Below are positions 50,791 to 61,081 of a DNA stretch of 64,000 nucleotides, piece by piece (the first letter of the stretch is position 1; each line of letters begins with the position of its first letter). The notes beneath the pieces are model-generated. The model ran no database searches, was not told the DNA's origin, and saw only the letters and a program-made list of their open reading frames with translations. Position numbers and translations under genes: made by a program. Source of the DNA: Acidovorax sp. CCYZU-2555 (GTDB lineage Bacteria > Pseudomonadota > Gammaproteobacteria > Burkholderiales > Burkholderiaceae_C); the NCBI RefSeq assembly GCF_018413525.1, contig NZ_JAHCDD010000012.1:29413-93412 (forward strand). The letters run 5' to 3'.

Positions 50791-51795
50791 TCAGCCGGCC
50801 ATGGCCTGGGCGGCGATTTCGAGCGAGCGCAGGCGCAGCGCGGGGTCGTAGACATCGCTGACCAGCATGAACTCGTCGGCCTGGGTGGATTGGGCCAGCG
50901 ACTGGAAATGCTGGCGCACGGTTTCCTTGTCTCCGACCACGCCGGCGCGCAGAAAGTCATGGATGGCCGCGACCTCCGACGGCGAGAGCTGGGCCGCATA
51001 GTTCTCCACGGGCGGCTGCAGCCGCGTGCGGTTGCCCGTGAGAATGCCCAGAATGCGCTGCTGGGTGCTGCTGGCGAGGAATTCGGCTTCGGCGTTGGTC
51101 GGCGCGGCGACCACGGGCACGCCGACGATCGCATAGGGCTTGGCCAGCGTCGCCGAAGGGCGGAACAGTTCGCGGTACATGTCGAGTGCCTGGTACAGCA
51201 TGCGCGGCGCGAAGTGCGAGGCGAACGCATAGGGCAGGCCCATGTGCGCGGCGAGCTGGGCAGAGAACAGGCTCGAGCCCAGCAGCCAGATCGGCACATT
51301 GGTGCCCGCGCCCGGCATGGCGATGATGCGCTGGCCCGGCATGATCGGGCCCAGCAGCTGCTGGAGCTCGGCGACGTCGCGCGGGAAATCCTGCTCGGTT
51401 TCGACGCGGTCGCGGCGCAGTGCGCGCATCGTCGGGCCGTCGGTGCCGGGCGCGCGGCCCAGGCCCAGGTCGATGCGGCCCGGGTACAGCTCGGCCAGCG
51501 TGCCGAAGGCTTCGGCCACGACCAGCGGCGCATGGTTGGGCAGCATCACGCCGCCCGAGCCCACGCGAATGCTCTTGGTGCCGCCAGCGATATGGCCGAT
51601 CAGCACGGCCGTCGCCGAACTCGCGATGCCCGGCATGTTGTGGTGCTCGGCCAGCCAGTAGCGCGCAAAGCCCAGTTCTTCGGCTTTCTGCGCGGTGCGC
51701 AGCGCGATCTCAAGGGCCTGGCCGACACTGCCTCCTTCGCGCACGGCGACAAGATCAAGCAGGGAAAGGCGAATGTCTTGGAGGGATTTCAGCAT
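50791..51795 (-). CDS. LLM-class flavin-dependent oxidoreductase
   Basis: The 334-residue protein matches the luciferase-like monooxygenase family, with the TIM-barrel start [29 protein letters not shown], and [17 protein letters not shown]. Members use F420 or FMN; this one is the FMN type by the general family in this phylum. A substrate cannot be predicted. It lies between gspE and gspF on the same strand, with no obvious link to secretion. Confidence 0.88.
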   Translation of the reverse strand: MLKSLQDIRLSLLDLVAVREGGSVGQALEIALRTAQKAEELGFARYWLAEHHNMPGIASSATAVLIGHIAGGTKSIRVGSGGVMLPNHAPLVVAEAFGTLAELYPGRIDLGLGRAPGTDGPTMRALRRDRVETEQDFPRDVAELQQLLGPIMPGQRIIAMPGAGTNVPIWLLGSSLFSAQLAAHMGLPYAFASHFAPRMLYQALDMYRELFRPSATLAKPYAIVGVPVVAAPTNAEAEFLASSTQQRILGILTGNRTRLQPPVENYAAQLSPSEVAAIHDFLRAGVVGDKETVRQHFQSLAQSTQADEFMLVSDVYDPALRLRSLEIAAQAMAG

Positions 51796-51898
51796 GCGGT
51801 GGGTCTTTCGTTGGGCCGGAGGGGCTCACATCGCGAGAAGCCGATCAACGTGGCTGTGGCCGCCCCAGCATCTGAAGATGCGGGTGAACGCGGCACTA

Positions 51899-52198
51899 TC
51901 AAGGGGTGTGGCGCCGGGTGATTTCGTTCTTGCAGGTGATCCCCACCACAATGCACCAGATGAAGGACAGCACGGCAATGCCGATGTTGTTGCTGCCCAT
52001 CTCCATGGCCACGAACGACAGCGGCAGCGCAACCAGCGCGGCCAGGCGTATGCAGCGGCGCAGCTGGCTTTCCGACAACCGGGGCTTGTAAAACAAAAGC
52101 AGCCCGTAGCTGGCGATCGCCAGCAGGGCCAACAACAAAAGGGTTTCGCCGCCGTAAGGCGCGCTCCAGGTGCTCAGGGTTTGCATCATGGCGAACAT
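51899..52198 (-). CDS. Small membrane protein of unknown function
   Basis: The 99-residue protein has three hydrophobic segments (about 18-38, 48-66 and 70-88) and no recognised domain. The start at 52198 is followed by two further ATG codons at short distance (12 and 15 bases downstream) that are also possible. It lies in the block that separates gspE from gspF. Confidence 0.65.
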   Translation of the reverse strand: MFAMMQTLSTWSAPYGGETLLLLALLAIASYGLLLFYKPRLSESQLRRCIRLAALVALPLSFVAMEMGSNNIGIAVLSFIWCIVVGITCKNEITRRHTP

Positions 52199-52246
52199 TG
52201 TCGCCGCTGATGCATGGCCTTGCAGCCCGGGGCGCGCCGGCCTGCC

Positions 52247-53602
52247 TCAGGGAAGGTTCAGTGCGGCCGCGATGGCCATCCAGGCGCGGTTGTTGAGCGC
52301 GTATTTGACCTTCAATGCGCGGATGGGATGCTTTGCCAGCTTCGGGTTCAGGTCATTGGCCTTTTGCTCCAGAGTGCTCTCCCCTGACGTTGACTCGTAT
52401 TGGGAATTGAATTCGTGGGCACTGACTTTGGATTCGGTGAACCGGACGCTGTTCTTGTTGCCAACCGGCGTGCCCAACTGGATATGCAGCACCGAGCCTT
52501 CGGGGAAGGTGGCATCGGCCAGCAGGGTGGCATCTTCCATGGTGAAGGCGTCGATGTGCGCGATGTTCTTCAGCGCTGGCTTATACGACGCCGGGTTGCC
52601 AAAGAACGTCTGCATGGACTGACCGGAGATATCGAGCTTTTGCACCGTGGTCTCCACCGCGTAGCCATTGATCGCGTTCCTTTTGGCGCGTTCGGCCGCC
52701 TTGGCGGTTTTTTCGCGGCTCAGCAGAACGGGCGTGAACTGGTTGTCTGCGGAATACAGCTTGAGTACGCCACTGTTCAAATACTCTTCGCGTCCAGTGG
52801 ATATGAAGTCATCGATGTATCGCGCGGTGTAGGCGGCATTTTCCGGCGTGCGGTCATTGCCGTTGATCTTTCCGCCATAGGTCGGACGCCAGAGCGTCTG
52901 GCCCTGCGCATTGGCACTGCCTTCGGGCGCGTGGAGGTCATATTCGTAGTTATGCCTATCCTTGAAGTGAAAGGACACCAGTTGCGCAGTGTTGTCCTGC
53001 GTTTCAGCAGCGCTGCGGATCATGGTCGCGATGCCGTTTTCCAGCGAATAGTTCGTCAGCGACGCCGCCGCCAGTGCCACGCTGGATCGGTTGAGGTAGT
53101 AGATCGCGTCGATGTCGATGTCCAGTTGGCGCGCGACTTTCTCTTCGGCCGCGTCCAGCGTGCTGGCCTGCAGCATCTGGCGGTGCACCAGCGTGGTCAA
53201 CGGATTGATGTTGTCGGATTTCTTGCCTGGACTCGACAGCGTGTAGTTGCCTTGCCCGCGGTGAATCTCGGCGAGCAGGGCTGCCGTCCTGAAATCCTTG
53301 GCATCGGCTTCGTCCTTGGGTTCGTAGCGGATGACATATCTGCCATTGGCATCGGTCCGAGCCAGCGTCGCTGCGCTGGCATCGCAGACGCCCGTGCCCT
53401 TGAGGTCCACGCAGACCAGTGCGTCTGCAGCGCCTTCGGGCAGTGCGACCAAGCCGGCCCGCGTCAGAGACGTGCTGTTCGCCGCAGCTTGGGTGCTGGA
53501 AACGATGGTGCTGCTTTCTTCGCCACCGCAGGCGGCGAGGGTCAGAGGCAGGACGAGTGCCAGAGCGAGATGGCGGGGTGAGAAGTGGGTTTGATTGTTC
53601 AT
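52247..53602 (-). CDS. Putative lipoprotein of unknown function, AT-richer than neighbours
   Basis: This 451-residue protein starts with a signal peptide and a lipobox (LTLAAC, Cys25), so it is probably an outer-membrane lipoprotein. The part after residue 50 has a carboxypeptidase-like start (ALVCVDLKGTGVCDASAATLAR) and a long mixed region that I do not recognise. Codon use and base composition are visibly less GC-rich than in the flanking genes, which suggests acquisition. A perfect inverted repeat lies upstream (53619-53643). It is the largest gene between gspE and gspF. Confidence 0.75.
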   Translation of the reverse strand: MNNQTHFSPRHLALALVLPLTLAACGGEESSTIVSSTQAAANSTSLTRAGLVALPEGAADALVCVDLKGTGVCDASAATLARTDANGRYVIRYEPKDEADAKDFRTAALLAEIHRGQGNYTLSSPGKKSDNINPLTTLVHRQMLQASTLDAAEEKVARQLDIDIDAIYYLNRSSVALAAASLTNYSLENGIATMIRSAAETQDNTAQLVSFHFKDRHNYEYDLHAPEGSANAQGQTLWRPTYGGKINGNDRTPENAAYTARYIDDFISTGREEYLNSGVLKLYSADNQFTPVLLSREKTAKAAERAKRNAINGYAVETTVQKLDISGQSMQTFFGNPASYKPALKNIAHIDAFTMEDATLLADATFPEGSVLHIQLGTPVGNKNSVRFTESKVSAHEFNSQYESTSGESTLEQKANDLNPKLAKHPIRALKVKYALNNRAWMAIAAALNLP

Positions 53603-53618
53603 GGCTAAAGTTTATCCA

Positions 53619-53643
53619 TATTGATAGTATTTAGCTATCAATA
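53619..53643 (-). promoter_or_regulatory. Perfect inverted repeat upstream of the lipoprotein gene
   Basis: TATTGATAG and CTATCAATA form nine paired positions around a seven-base spacer in an AT-rich stretch, 17 bases upstream of the lipoprotein start codon. It could be an operator over the promoter, or a remnant of a dispersed repeat. No regulator gene is adjacent. Confidence 0.5.
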
Positions 53644-53704
53644 GTTGGAAGCTATTCTGTAGGCCAACATCTCGTCTGCATGTGTGCAGGCTGGCGGCAA
53701 CGCA

Positions 53705-53727
53705 AACGCGCCCTCCAAGGGCGCGTT
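53705..53727 (-). terminator. Hairpin after gspE
   Basis: A perfect nine-pair stem (AACGCGCCC with GGGCGCGTT) with a five-base loop lies about 90 bases after the gspE stop. On the minus strand it is followed by TTTGCGTT, a weak T run. It probably ends the gspG-to-gspE operon. Confidence 0.6.
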
Positions 53728-53818
53728 GTCGGGCAGGGGCGCCTGGCGGCGCGGGGTGCTTCAGGGGCGGTTGAGCGCCGCCTTCATGGCTGCGCGCACC
53801 AGCTGGCGCGCGACGGCC

Positions 53819-55180
53819 TCAGTCGCGCGTCACGCGCAGTACTTCTTCTGGCGTGGTGATGCCCGAGCGCACCAGCCGTTCGCCGTCGTCACGCATCAGC
53901 GTCATGCCGCTGGCCAGTGCCGCGGCGCGGATATCGGCCTCGCTGGCCTGGCCGTGGATCTGGCTGCGGATCGCGTCGTTGACCACCAGCAGCTCGAACA
54001 CGCCGGTGCGGCCCTTGTAGCCGCTGGGTTCCGAGGTGTCGATCTTGCGCACCAGCCGCTGGGCCAGCACGCCCAGCAGCGAGCTGCTCAGCAGGAAGGG
54101 TTCCACGCCCATGTCGATGAGACGCGTGACGGCGCTGGGCGCGTCATTGGTGTGCAGTGTGGCCAGGACCAGGTGACCCGTCAGCGAGGCCTGGATCGCG
54201 ATCTGTGCAGTTTCGAAGTCGCGGATTTCGCCGATCATGATCACGTCCGGGTCCTGGCGCAGGATGGCGCGCAAGGCCTTGGCGAACGTCAGGTCGATCT
54301 TGGAATTGACCTGCGTCTGGCCTATGCCCGCGAGTTCGTACTCGATCGGGTCCTCGACGGTCATGATGTTGCCGCTGGACGCGTCCAGCCGCTGCAGCGC
54401 CGCGTACAGCGTCGTGGTCTTGCCCGAGCCCGTGGGGCCGGTGACCAGGATGATGCCGTGCGGCTGGCGTATCAGCGACTCGACGCGTTCCAGCGTCTCG
54501 CCCTGCATGCCCACGGACTCGAGCGTCAGCTTGGAGCCGCTCTTGTCGAGCAGACGCAGCACGGCGCGCTCGCCATGCGCGCTGGGCAGCGTGGAGACGC
54601 GCACGTCGATCGCGCGCGTGCCCAGGCGCAGGCTGATGCGGCCGTCCTGCGGCATGCGCTTTTCCGAGATATCGAGGTCGGCCATGATCTTCAGCCGCGA
54701 GATCAGCGCCGCGTGCAGCGCGCGATTGGGCTGCACCACTTCGCGCAGGTCGCCGTCGACGCGAAAGCGCACGCTCGAATGGCGTTCATAGGGCTCGATG
54801 TGGATGTCGCTGGCGCCATCGCGCGCGGCCTGGGTCAGCAGCGCATTGAGCATGCGGATGATGGGGGCATCGCCCGCGGTCTCGAGCAAATCTTCCACGG
54901 CCGGCAGATCCTGCATCATGCGCGACAGGTCGGCGTCGGACTCGACTTCGCTGACCACGCGTGCGGCGTTCGATTCGCCCTGGGCATAGGCGGCGCTGAT
55001 GCGCTGCGCCAGCAGCGTGGCGTCGATCGCCTGCCACTGCTGTACCGCGTATCTGCGCTGCACTTCGGACAGCGCCTGGAAGTCGGGCGTGGGGCCATGC
55101 CACAGCACGGGCTCTTGGCCGTCGTCTTCGATCAGCAGCTGCGCGCTGCGGGCATAGGCGTAGGGCAGGGGATAACGCAT
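53819..55180 (-). CDS. gspE: Type II secretion ATPase GspE, lacking the tetracysteine segment
   Basis: The 453-residue protein is a GspE: N-terminal domain (1-90), then [20 protein letters not shown] (about 124-143), Walker [11 protein letters not shown] (248-257), Walker B (VIMIGEI, 313-319) and [11 protein letters not shown]. In most GspE proteins a zinc-binding segment with two CxxC pairs follows LAQRLVR. Here [20 protein letters not shown] (372-391) joins directly to GRTGVFELL, with no cysteine and about 20-40 residues missing. The rest is complete, so this looks like a clean loss and not a frameshift. It follows gspD with a four-base gap. Confidence 0.95.
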   Translation of the reverse strand: MRYPLPYAYARSAQLLIEDDGQEPVLWHGPTPDFQALSEVQRRYAVQQWQAIDATLLAQRISAAYAQGESNAARVVSEVESDADLSRMMQDLPAVEDLLETAGDAPIIRMLNALLTQAARDGASDIHIEPYERHSSVRFRVDGDLREVVQPNRALHAALISRLKIMADLDISEKRMPQDGRISLRLGTRAIDVRVSTLPSAHGERAVLRLLDKSGSKLTLESVGMQGETLERVESLIRQPHGIILVTGPTGSGKTTTLYAALQRLDASSGNIMTVEDPIEYELAGIGQTQVNSKIDLTFAKALRAILRQDPDVIMIGEIRDFETAQIAIQASLTGHLVLATLHTNDAPSAVTRLIDMGVEPFLLSSSLLGVLAQRLVRKIDTSEPSGYKGRTGVFELLVVNDAIRSQIHGQASEADIRAAALASGMTLMRDDGERLVRSGITTPEEVLRVTRD

Positions 55181-55184
55181 GGGA

Positions 55185-57461
55185 TCAGGGCGCGCTGTAG
55201 GCTTCGTCGGTTTCGGAGATGGGCACGATGCGCGGCCGCGCCGGTTTCACGCTGGGCGTGAACGGCACGGTGGCCAGTGGCTGGGTCGGACCCCCGAGCT
55301 GCAGCGCAGGCATCACGGGCGCACCGTCGACGGCGCCTAGCACCGCGCTGGGCGCCGGCTGCAGGATTTCCTGGTTCGCGCGGATGGCATCGTAGCGGTC
55401 GAGCATCAGCGCATCGCTGGCCGCCGCGTCGCGCACCACCACCGGGCGCAGGAACACCATCAGATTGGACTTCTGGCGCGTGCGGTTCTGGCTGCGGAAC
55501 AGGTTGCCCACGCCAGGAAGGTCGCCCAGCAAGGGCACCTTGTCTTCGGCCAGCGAATAGTCATCCTGAAGCAGGCCGCCGAGCACCAGAATGCTGCCGT
55601 CCTCGATCAGCACGTTCGATTCGATCGAGCGCTTGCGCGTGGTCGGGCCGTTGGCATTGCCGGTGGTCGAAGGGTCGATGCTCGAGACTTCCTGGTAGAC
55701 CGACAGCTTCACCGTGCCGTTCTCGTTGATCTGCGGGCGCACGCGCAGCGTCAGGCCCACGTCCTTGCGCTCGACCGTGGTGAACGGGCTCACGCCGGAA
55801 GTGCCGGTGGTGCTGGCGTAGGAGCCGGTGACGAAAGGCACGTTGTTGCCGATGATGATCTTCGCTTCCTCGTTGTCCAGCGTCATCAGATTTGGCGTGG
55901 ACAGCACGTTGGCGTCGGTATTGGTCTGCAGGAAGTTGGCCAGCGCGCCCAGGTAGTACTTGCCGTTGATTCGCGGCGCGATGCCGATGTTCAGGCCCTT
56001 GCCCAGCGAGCCCAGCGCCGTGGCCTGGGTGGTCGCCGAACCCGAGGCGATGCCGGCGGTGATGCCCAGGATGTTGGCGCCGGCCGAGCCCGAGTTGGTG
56101 CCTATCACGCCCATCGTGCTGCCGTTGTTGCCGAGCAGCGATTGCCACTGTACGCCGACCTGAGCCAGCTTGGTGGCCGAGACTTCGACGATCAGGCTTT
56201 CCACCAGCACCTGGGCGCGGCGCCCGTCGAGCTGGTCGATGACCGCGCGCAGCTGGCGGAAGACCGGCGGCGACGCGCTGATGATCAGCGAGTTGGTTGC
56301 AGGATCGGCCTGAATCTGGCCGCCGGTCGACGGCTGGTTGGTGCTGCCGAACGAGCCGCTGCCCATGCTGCTGCTGTCGCTGCCCAGGCTGCTGCTGGTA
56401 CTGCTGCTGGTCTGCGTGCTGCTGGCATTGGTGCTGGTATTGCCCGTGGTGCGCGCGCCGCTGGCCGACGCCGAACTGCCGCCGGAGGACGAGCTGCCCA
56501 CGCCGCTGTCACTGGCCAGCGCGGCGCGCAGCGTGGTCGCCAGCGTCACCGCATCGGCGTTCTTCAGATAGACCACATGGATGTTGCCGCTGCTGGCCGC
56601 CGAGCTGGCGTAGGCGGGCTGATCCAGGCGCGCGATCAGCGAGCGCACCTGGGCCAGCCGTGCCGGGTTGGAGGCGCGGACCACCAGCGCATTGCTGCGC
56701 GGTTCGGCCATCAGCGTGGTCTTGTAGCCGGTGTCGGTCTGGCCCTGGGCCACGGCGCCGGGCGCCACGCTGGCGCTGCCGCCTTCGATCAGCCGGCCGA
56801 CCAGCACTGCCATTTCGGAGGCCACCGCATGCTGCAGCGGAATCACTTCGATGTCTGTGGCGTTCGACACATCCATTGCGGCGACGATGCGCGACAGGCG
56901 CTGCACGTTGTCGGCGTAATCGGTGATGACCAGCGAGTTGTTGCCCGGGTTCACGTTGATGGTGTTGTTCGGGCTGATCAGCGGACGCAGCACCGGCACC
57001 AGGTTCGCTGCACTCTCGAAGTTGAGCTTGAAGATCTGGGTCACGATCTGGCCGCCGGCCGGCGCACCGCCGCGTCCGCCCTGGGATACACCCACATTGC
57101 CCGACTGGAGCTTGGCGTCGGCTTCGGGAATGACCTTGTAGAGGCCCGCGGCCTCGACCACCGTGAAGCCCTGCAGCCGCAGCGCGGCCAGGAACTGCTG
57201 GAACGCCTGGTTCGGTGCCAGCGGCTTTTCACTGATTAGTGTCATCGTGCCCTTGACGCGCGGGTCGACGACCACGTTGCGACCGGTGATCGTGGCCATG
57301 GAACGGGCCACGGCCTCGATCTCGGCGCCCGCGAAGTTGAGCGTCACCGGCTCATTGCTGCGCGGCGCGGTCTGGGCCGAAACGCCGGCACAGGCCAGCA
57401 TGGCACCGACGGCGATGGAGTGAAGGGCGACGCGCAGGCGGCGTGCAGTGGTGAACGTCAT
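55185..57461 (-). CDS. gspD: Type II secretion secretin GspD
   Basis: This 758-residue outer-membrane secretin has a signal peptide (cleavage about residue 29), N0-N3 domains (about 38-300 and 350-410) and the C-terminal secretin core (about 420-690) with [20 protein letters not shown] and [15 protein letters not shown] motifs. A Ser/Thr/Gly-rich insertion of about 55 residues (near 315-375) interrupts the N3 region. The C-terminal tail is Pro-rich, without a clear pilotin-binding S domain. It is between gspN and gspE. Confidence 0.96.
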   Translation of the reverse strand: MTFTTARRLRVALHSIAVGAMLACAGVSAQTAPRSNEPVTLNFAGAEIEAVARSMATITGRNVVVDPRVKGTMTLISEKPLAPNQAFQQFLAALRLQGFTVVEAAGLYKVIPEADAKLQSGNVGVSQGGRGGAPAGGQIVTQIFKLNFESAANLVPVLRPLISPNNTINVNPGNNSLVITDYADNVQRLSRIVAAMDVSNATDIEVIPLQHAVASEMAVLVGRLIEGGSASVAPGAVAQGQTDTGYKTTLMAEPRSNALVVRASNPARLAQVRSLIARLDQPAYASSAASSGNIHVVYLKNADAVTLATTLRAALASDSGVGSSSSGGSSASASGARTTGNTSTNASSTQTSSSTSSSLGSDSSSMGSGSFGSTNQPSTGGQIQADPATNSLIISASPPVFRQLRAVIDQLDGRRAQVLVESLIVEVSATKLAQVGVQWQSLLGNNGSTMGVIGTNSGSAGANILGITAGIASGSATTQATALGSLGKGLNIGIAPRINGKYYLGALANFLQTNTDANVLSTPNLMTLDNEEAKIIIGNNVPFVTGSYASTTGTSGVSPFTTVERKDVGLTLRVRPQINENGTVKLSVYQEVSSIDPSTTGNANGPTTRKRSIESNVLIEDGSILVLGGLLQDDYSLAEDKVPLLGDLPGVGNLFRSQNRTRQKSNLMVFLRPVVVRDAAASDALMLDRYDAIRANQEILQPAPSAVLGAVDGAPVMPALQLGGPTQPLATVPFTPSVKPARPRIVPISETDEAYSAP

Positions 57462-57466
57462 GGAAT

Positions 57467-58282
57467 TTAGCCCAGGGAAATGATGGAGCGCGCGCCGCTG
57501 CGCCGCCCGATGATGTTGAGGAAGTTGGCCAGCGCGGCTTCGCGCTCGGGCGAGGCGCTGGCTTCGCCGCTGAACCGCAGGCGCTGGCCTACCCATTGGC
57601 CCGAACCGCTGAGCTGCAGGTGACCTTCCAGCGTGCTCAGCGTGACCCGCGGCGCGTCGCCGCCGTCGAAGACCAGCCGGTAGCTGCCCATGGGGCGCAG
57701 CGTCGACAGCCGGGAAGACACGCCCAGCGCGTCGAGTTGCAGCTGGCCTTCGCTGCGCAGTCGGCCGGCCAGCCATTGCACTTGCAGACCCTGGGTGCGC
57801 AGCTGCAGCTGGCCCTGGAGCTGTGCCGTGTTCCACGGCGTGCCCAGGCCGGTGAGCAGCGCCGCGGGCCACTGGCTCTGCTGGTCCTGCACGCGCGCTT
57901 CCACGCCTTGCCAATGCAGCAGAATGCGCGCCTGCAGCGGCTGCGGCGTGCAGCAGTCGGTGGCGAGCTGGATGCGGGCGCCACGCCAGTCGGGGCGCAG
58001 CTGCCACTGCACGCGCGAAGGCAGGGCGAGCGCGTCGCGGCTGCCCGCGCCGCCGCTGAGCACCAGCCGCGCCGAGCCGGTCCAGATCGTGCCGCGCGCT
58101 TCGCGCAATTGCAGCTGTCCGGCGGTCGCGCGCTCCAGGCCCGCGGCCAGCCAGTGGGCGGGCGCGGCCAGCACCAGCGTCACCAATGCGCCCAGCAGCG
58201 CACCCGCCACGGCCCAGGCGCGCGGCGAGCGCACGGTGGTCGCGGCCAGGCGGCTGCGCGGCGAGCGGCGCAAAGTCTTCAT
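57467..58282 (-). CDS. gspN: Type II secretion protein GspN
   Basis: This 271-residue protein has one N-terminal transmembrane helix (about 24-42) and a periplasmic domain with the LREARGTIWTGSARLVLSGG pattern of GspN. GspN is an accessory protein found in some systems and its exact role is unclear. The start overlaps the gspM stop by four bases, and gspD starts six bases after its end. Confidence 0.9.
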   Translation of the reverse strand: MKTLRRSPRSRLAATTVRSPRAWAVAGALLGALVTLVLAAPAHWLAAGLERATAGQLQLREARGTIWTGSARLVLSGGAGSRDALALPSRVQWQLRPDWRGARIQLATDCCTPQPLQARILLHWQGVEARVQDQQSQWPAALLTGLGTPWNTAQLQGQLQLRTQGLQVQWLAGRLRSEGQLQLDALGVSSRLSTLRPMGSYRLVFDGGDAPRVTLSTLEGHLQLSGSGQWVGQRLRFSGEASASPEREAALANFLNIIGRRSGARSIISLG

Positions 58283-58845
58283 GGGGTCGCCTCCGCGGGC
58301 GGCAGGGCCAGCACCAGGCTGCCGTCCCAGTGCGGTTCGGTCGCGCTGGCCTGCGCCGGGCCGGCCGTGGCGGTGAGCCGCATTTCAACGGCGCTCACCT
58401 TGAGGTTCTGGCGCGCCTGGCCCAGCCATGCGGCCAGCGCCGGCGCGGGCACGTTCTTGAGCGTGAGCTGGGCGCGCTCGCCTTGCAGCACCAGGCGGGC
58501 ACCGGTGCCGAGCTGGCTGCTGACCGAGTCCTGCAACGCGCGTTGCATGTCGGGGCGGGCAGCGGGCAGCGCGCCTGCGGATTCGGCCGTGGGCGGCGCC
58601 AGGTCGGCCTGCAGGCGCAGGGCTTCGGCTTCGAGGCGCTGCATGCGCTGCAGCTGCAGATCGAGCGCCGCATGCTGTGCGGGCGCGGCGCGCAGCGTCT
58701 GCAGCGCGGGCGCGAGCAGCACCCACCAGACCAGCGCCAGGGCAACGGTGCCCATGGCCAGGGAAATGGACTGGCGCTCGCGCGGCGCGAGACCGGCCCA
58801 GCGCGCGCGCCAGGGGCCCAGACGGGGGGAGCGGGCGGTGTTCAT
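58279..58845 (-). CDS. gspM: Type II secretion protein GspM
   Basis: This 188-residue bitopic protein has a short cytoplasmic start, a transmembrane helix (about 27-46), a coiled-coil section (about 58-80) and a ferredoxin-like periplasmic domain. It is the partner of GspL in the inner-membrane platform. It is coupled to both gspL and gspN by four-base overlaps. Confidence 0.9.
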   Translation of the reverse strand: MNTARSPRLGPWRARWAGLAPRERQSISLAMGTVALALVWWVLLAPALQTLRAAPAQHAALDLQLQRMQRLEAEALRLQADLAPPTAESAGALPAARPDMQRALQDSVSSQLGTGARLVLQGERAQLTLKNVPAPALAAWLGQARQNLKVSAVEMRLTATAGPAQASATEPHWDGSLVLALPPAEATP

Positions 58846-60074
58846 GGTTGTTCCTTTGCGCGCAGCACCAGGCTTTGCGCGTCGGCGCGTGCGGCATAGC
58901 CCAGCGTGGCCAGTTGCGACTGCAGCTGCTGCTGCGCCGTGGCGTCGAGCGTGAGCCCGCGCAGACGCAGCTCCTGGTCGACATATTCAATGGAATGCGG
59001 CCGCATGCCCCTGGGCAGCGCCTGGCCTGCGGCCGACAGCAAAGGCTCGAGCGCCTGGGCCGAGAGGCTGCCGGTGCGCTGGCGCAGCTGGGCGACTTCG
59101 CGCTCCATCTGCAGCGGTGCATCGACCACCAGCGGAATTTTCGGGAAGGCCTGCAGCAGGCTGGCGCGCACCGCGACCTGCTTGGCGGCCAGCGCCTGGC
59201 GTTCCTTCCAGGCCCAGGCATTGATACCGACCAGTTGGGCGACCACCAGCACGCCCAGTGCCCAGCGCGCGGCGCGCCACTGGGGCGCACGCACAAACGA
59301 CTGCGCGGCGCTGACCACGCGCCGCAGCGCATGGCTGCGACCGCCGACGGCCAGATCGAACTGCGCGAGATTCCACGGACTGCGGCTGGCGTCCAGCAGG
59401 CGTTCGGCCAGCGCCGCAAGGCGCACCGGCTGCTGCAGGCGTTGCTCGGCAAGCGCCACCACCGCGGGTGCGGCGTCCACGGCCAGGCCTTCGGGTGCGC
59501 CCAGCAGGGCCAGCCCTTCGGCGCTCAGCGGTGCAATGGCCACGCCCTGGTCGGGGCCGCAGCCCGTGGCCAGCAGCCAGGCCGATTCGGGCGTGCCCAT
59601 GGCCCACAGGTGAGGGGGTTCGCCTTCCGCGGCGGGCGTCAATTGGGCGACGATGCGGTCCACGCGCCGCTGTGCGGTTTCGAGCGCCTGCAGGTGCGAG
59701 CGCAGCCAGGCGCGGTCGCAGGCCGCGACCCAGGCGCTCTGGCCCGCGCGCGCGCCCGGCTGCAGCGCAAAGTGCAGCATTTCAGGCTCGTCGAGCAGGC
59801 GCTCCTCGAGCAGACCGTCGATCACCGAGCGCAGCCGGGTGGTCGCATTGCGCGTGCCCACGGCAATGCCCGCGGGCAAGGTGATGCGATGCCAGGACAG
59901 CGCCTCATGGGGAATGACGGCGACGACTTCGACCGCGCGTCCCGCTGCGGGCAGCTCGGTTGCCGTGGCCGCCGCATGGCGCGCGACGGTCTGACCATCC
60001 AGGCTCAGCGCAAAGGCGTATTGCCATTCAGGGCCCGCGGGCGCAAGCGGCAGTTGGAGTATCAGAAGGCTCAT
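58842..60074 (-). CDS. gspL: Type II secretion protein GspL
   Basis: This 410-residue protein has a cytoplasmic actin-like domain (about 1-240) that recruits GspE, a membrane helix around 250-270, and a periplasmic ferredoxin-like domain. ATG at 60074, giving MSLLILQLPLAPAG, is preferred to an upstream start inside gspK. It overlaps gspK and gspM by four bases each. Confidence 0.92.
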   Translation of the reverse strand: MSLLILQLPLAPAGPEWQYAFALSLDGQTVARHAAATATELPAAGRAVEVVAVIPHEALSWHRITLPAGIAVGTRNATTRLRSVIDGLLEERLLDEPEMLHFALQPGARAGQSAWVAACDRAWLRSHLQALETAQRRVDRIVAQLTPAAEGEPPHLWAMGTPESAWLLATGCGPDQGVAIAPLSAEGLALLGAPEGLAVDAAPAVVALAEQRLQQPVRLAALAERLLDASRSPWNLAQFDLAVGGRSHALRRVVSAAQSFVRAPQWRAARWALGVLVVAQLVGINAWAWKERQALAAKQVAVRASLLQAFPKIPLVVDAPLQMEREVAQLRQRTGSLSAQALEPLLSAAGQALPRGMRPHSIEYVDQELRLRGLTLDATAQQQLQSQLATLGYAARADAQSLVLRAKEQP

Positions 60075-61081
60075 AGACGGGAGGTACGTGCCGGCGAGGA
60101 TTCCGGCAGGGGCAGATTCTGGGAGGTCCAGTGGCCGCGCTCGCGCCACAGGGTAACGACATTCATGCCATTGCGGTGGACCAGCGAGCGCTCGCTGACC
60201 ACGGTTTCGCCCAGTCGCAGGCGGCCGCGGATCTCGAAGAAGGACGATGAGAACGCGAGCAGGTCTTGTTTGGTGTCGGACGGCATGCCCAATCGCTGCA
60301 GCGCATCAGCCACTGTGCGCACGGGGCTGGCCTCGCGCGCCTGGATGAATTGGTTGGCGCGCGCCCAGTCCAGGTCCTTGACGCTGGCCCAGATCACTTC
60401 GGCGCTGGCGGTGTTCAGGTTGACCGGCGTGGGCGTGGGCAGCATTGTCACATGGGGCTCCAGCCGGGCAATGATTTCGGGCGCGACGCCCAGCCAGCCG
60501 AGCTGGGCCAGCGTGCGCGGCATCAGCGGCGCCGTGCTGTCGGGATTGGCTCCCGCGGCCTGGGCCATGCGCAGGCCGACGACGATCTGCTGCAGCGACG
60601 ACGCCGGCAGGCCCAGGCGCTCGAACAGGCGCGAGAAGGCCAGCTCGACGGTTTCATTGCGCTGCAGCAGATTGCGCAGGTTCATGCGCGACTGCAGATC
60701 GATGATTTCGCCCGACAGGAACGCATTGGAAGTTTCGGTCGAGGCGTCGTCGACCTGGCTCACATTGCCTTCAGCGGCCAGAAAGCTCGACAGCTTGGCT
60801 TCCTGCAGCGGCACGGCCCAGGGCTCGGCCAGATGGTCGGGGCCGCCCGAGCGCGCGTCCTCGCGCAGCACCACGCGCGACCAGTCGAGCGCGCCCAGCA
60901 GAATCCAGGCCGCCTGGGCGCGGGCCCGTTCCGCGGTTTCGACTTCGACCAGGCGCCACTGCTGCCACAGCGCCGTCGCCGCGAACGTCGCGACCAGCGT
61001 CACGGTCAGCATCGCCGTGAGCAGCGCGGCGCCACGCGAAGTGCGGCGTGCGGCGGGGTGGACGGGGCGCGTGGCGATCAT
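60071..61081 (-). CDS. gspK: Type II secretion minor pseudopilin GspK
   Basis: This 336-residue protein has a prepilin-like N-terminus (RGAALLTAMLTVTLVATFAA at 16-35) and the large globular GspK domain (SAM-like helices, with VNLNTASAEVIWASVKDLDW in two pieces around 240-260). GspK caps the pseudopilus tip with GspI and GspJ. The glycine before the cleavage site is present (Gly17), but the residue at +5 is Thr and not Glu, as in other GspK. It overlaps gspJ and gspL by four bases. Confidence 0.92.
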   Translation of the reverse strand: MIATRPVHPAARRTSRGAALLTAMLTVTLVATFAATALWQQWRLVEVETAERARAQAAWILLGALDWSRVVLREDARSGGPDHLAEPWAVPLQEAKLSSFLAAEGNVSQVDDASTETSNAFLSGEIIDLQSRMNLRNLLQRNETVELAFSRLFERLGLPASSLQQIVVGLRMAQAAGANPDSTAPLMPRTLAQLGWLGVAPEIIARLEPHVTMLPTPTPVNLNTASAEVIWASVKDLDWARANQFIQAREASPVRTVADALQRLGMPSDTKQDLLAFSSSFFEIRGRLRLGETVVSERSLVHRNGMNVVTLWRERGHWTSQNLPLPESSPARTSRL

